Of a stretch of DNA of 7,533 nucleotides, positions 6,071 through 7,533 are shown one piece after another. The position numbers were made by a program, and so were the translations under genes. Numbering within the stretch: position 1 is the stretch's first letter; the number at the start of each line of letters is the position of its first letter. The notes below the pieces were generated by a model, which saw only the letters and a list, made by a program, of their open reading frames with translations, did not search any database and was not told the origin of the DNA. This DNA comes from an uncultured Lachnospiraceae bacterium (lineage in GTDB: Bacteria; Bacillota; Clostridia; Lachnospirales; Lachnospiraceae): NCBI GenBank assembly GCA_902803155.1, contig CADCOU010000348.1:1-7533 (forward strand), read 5' to 3'.

Positions 6071-7531
6071 ATGCCGGATCGGAAGAATTACCACAGAATA
6101 AAAGCGGTCCTGCCCGGGTCGATCGCCGAAGAGATGGGCGTCGAGCCGGGAGACTTTCTGATCTCCGTCAACGACCAGGAGGTGGAGGATGTCTTCGACT
6201 ACCGCTACCTGACGCAGGACGAAGAACTGACACTGGTGATCCGCAAGGGGAACTGCAGCCCGGCAGCAGATAATTCTTTATACGGAAACAAGTCGGATCA
6301 GATGAATGAGGAATCTGAAGAAGCTCCGGAGCCGGAAGAATGGGAACTCGAGATCGAAAAAGATCCTTCAGAAGACCTGGGGATCGAATTTGAGAGCGGG
6401 CTGATGGACGAGTACCGTTCCTGCCGTAACCGCTGTATCTTCTGTTTCGTCAACCAGATGCCGAAAGGCATGCGCGAGACGCTCTATTTCCACGATGACG
6501 ACGCCAGACTGAGTTTCCTGCAGGGCAACTATATTACGCTGACCAATATGTCCGATCATGACATAGAGCGGATCATACGCTATCATCTGGAACCGATCAA
6601 CATCTCTTTCCACACGATGAACCCGAAGCTGAGGTGCGAAATGCTGCACAACCGCACGGCAGGGGACGTCTTTCCGAAGATCATGCGCCTGAAGGAAGCA
6701 GGGATCGAACTGAACGGACAGATTGTTCTCTGCAGAGGCATTAATGACGGGGAAGAGCTGGAATACTCGCTGAGTCAGTTCGAGCAGTACCTCCCCGAAC
6801 TGAAAAGCGTGTCTGTCGTCCCGGTCGGCCTGACCCGGTTCAGGGAGCACCTGCCGAAACTGGAGCCTTTTGATCATGAATCCGCCGGACCGGTCATCGA
6901 CCAGATCGAACGCTGGCAGCGCTATTATATGGAACGCTACGGGACACATCTGGTCCATGCGAGTGACGAGTGGTACATCATGGCGGGAAGAGAGCTTCCG
7001 CCCGAAGAAAACTACGACGGTTACCTCCAGTTGGAGAACGGCGTCGGTATGGTACGCCTGCTTACCGAAGAGGTCAGGGAAGTCCTGAGAGAATTCCGGT
7101 GTCCTGAGACCACGGAAAGTGTTGACAAAGGAGAAAAACCAGAAAAACCTGCGACCGTCAAGAAGCCGAAACGGCATGTCACCATAGCGTCCGGCCGTCT
7201 GATCAGTCCCATCCTGAAAGGACTGGTGGATGAGATCAGGCAGGTCTTTCCATATGTGCAGGCGGACGTGGTGCCGATCACGAATCATTTCTTCGGGGAA
7301 CTGATTACGGTGTCCGGGCTGATCACAGGACAGGACCTGGTATCGCAGCTTCGGGGAAGAGATCTGGGCGAAGAACTGCTGATCCCGTCGAGTATGCTGC
7401 GAAGCGGTGAAAACGTCATGCTGGACGATATGACCGTTGAAGAAGCGGAGGAAACTTTACAAATAAAAATCGGTATTGTAGAATCGGACGGTCGGAGCTT
7501 TGCAGAGGCTGTGACCGGTTTGAAGCTCTGA
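6071..7531 (+). CDS. PDZ / radical SAM / DUF512 domain protein of unknown function
   Basis: Widespread Clostridia protein whose reaction is unknown. Of 486 residues, about 8-60 form a PDZ-like domain (PGSIAEEMGVEPGDFLISVN). A radical SAM-like centre follows, with CRNRCIFC giving Cys118, Cys122 and Cys125 as likely 4Fe-4S ligands (CX3CX2C), then FVNQMPKGMRETLYFHDDD, LSFLQGNYITLTN and INISFHTMNP. The C-terminal DUF512 part includes SVVPVGLTRFREHL, HASDEWYIMAG, DGYLQLENGVGM and TNHFFGELITVSGLITGQD. Two linkers look longer than usual: an acidic one at about 61-90 (MNEESEEAPEPEEWE) and a Lys/Pro/Glu-rich one at about 344-368. AGAAGGA at 6053-6059 is the likely ribosome binding site, 11 bases before the ATG, slightly distant. 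In many Clostridia this gene precedes der (engA), which would lie just beyond the window. Family assignment is firm, function open. Confidence 0.92.
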   Translation: MPDRKNYHRIKAVLPGSIAEEMGVEPGDFLISVNDQEVEDVFDYRYLTQDEELTLVIRKGNCSPAADNSLYGNKSDQMNEESEEAPEPEEWELEIEKDPSEDLGIEFESGLMDEYRSCRNRCIFCFVNQMPKGMRETLYFHDDDARLSFLQGNYITLTNMSDHDIERIIRYHLEPINISFHTMNPKLRCEMLHNRTAGDVFPKIMRLKEAGIELNGQIVLCRGINDGEELEYSLSQFEQYLPELKSVSVVPVGLTRFREHLPKLEPFDHESAGPVIDQIERWQRYYMERYGTHLVHASDEWYIMAGRELPPEENYDGYLQLENGVGMVRLLTEEVREVLREFRCPETTESVDKGEKPEKPATVKKPKRHVTIASGRLISPILKGLVDEIRQVFPYVQADVVPITNHFFGELITVSGLITGQDLVSQLRGRDLGEELLIPSSMLRSGENVMLDDMTVEEAEETLQIKIGIVESDGRSFAEAVTGLKL

Positions 7532-7533
7532 AA

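Noticed and set aside
1..7533. Mobile elements, CRISPR arrays, tRNA/rRNA genes, defence or toxin-antitoxin genes
   Set aside because: Nothing of the kind was found; the window is densely filled with core genes and the gaps are all shorter than 250 bases.

Overview
This window looks like an ordinary chromosomal core region of a Clostridia-type Bacillota, most like Lachnospiraceae and their relatives. The grounds are the gene order rplS - signal peptidase I - rbgA - rnhB - yraN, a strong Shine-Dalgarno sequence before most genes, a TTG start, the long form of PRPP synthetase and a DUF512 radical SAM protein. The genes are moderately GC-rich and similar in codon use, with no sign of recent transfer. 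All genes lie on the + strand. The taxonomic call is inferred from gene order and protein style; no database was searched.

Layout: bases 1-232 are the 3' end of rplS (ribosomal protein L19). A perfect 14-bp inverted repeat follows (246-280). Next comes a tight cluster: an active-looking type I signal peptidase (320-973), the ribosome-assembly GTPase RbgA (973-1830), a second signal peptidase homologue (1830-2429), RNase HII (2441-3217), a YraN/UPF0102 nuclease-like protein (3249-3602) and a PgeF/YfiH-family protein (3616-4521). A hairpin terminator ends the cluster (about 4567-4610). A promoter with a perfect TATAAT and a structured leader precede a long, divergent ribose-phosphate pyrophosphokinase (4765-5928), which has its own strong terminator (5946-5970). 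The last gene (6071-7531) is a PDZ / radical SAM / DUF512 protein. Only two bases remain after it.

The first cluster combines translation (L19, 50S maturation), protein export (signal peptidases), genome maintenance (removal of ribonucleotides by RNase HII, possible nuclease YraN) and envelope quality control (PgeF). The signal peptidases and RbgA are joined by 1-base stop/start overlaps, so they are probably translationally coupled.

The most notable observation is that the second signal peptidase homologue has lost both catalytic residues (Ser to Ala, Lys to Arg) but keeps its membrane anchor, the other family boxes and an intact frame. It looks like a retained pseudoenzyme beside an active paralogue. 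Secondary points are the altered substrate loop and leader structure of the PRPP synthetase, and unusual linkers in the DUF512 protein. I saw no mobile element, CRISPR array, tRNA or defence system.
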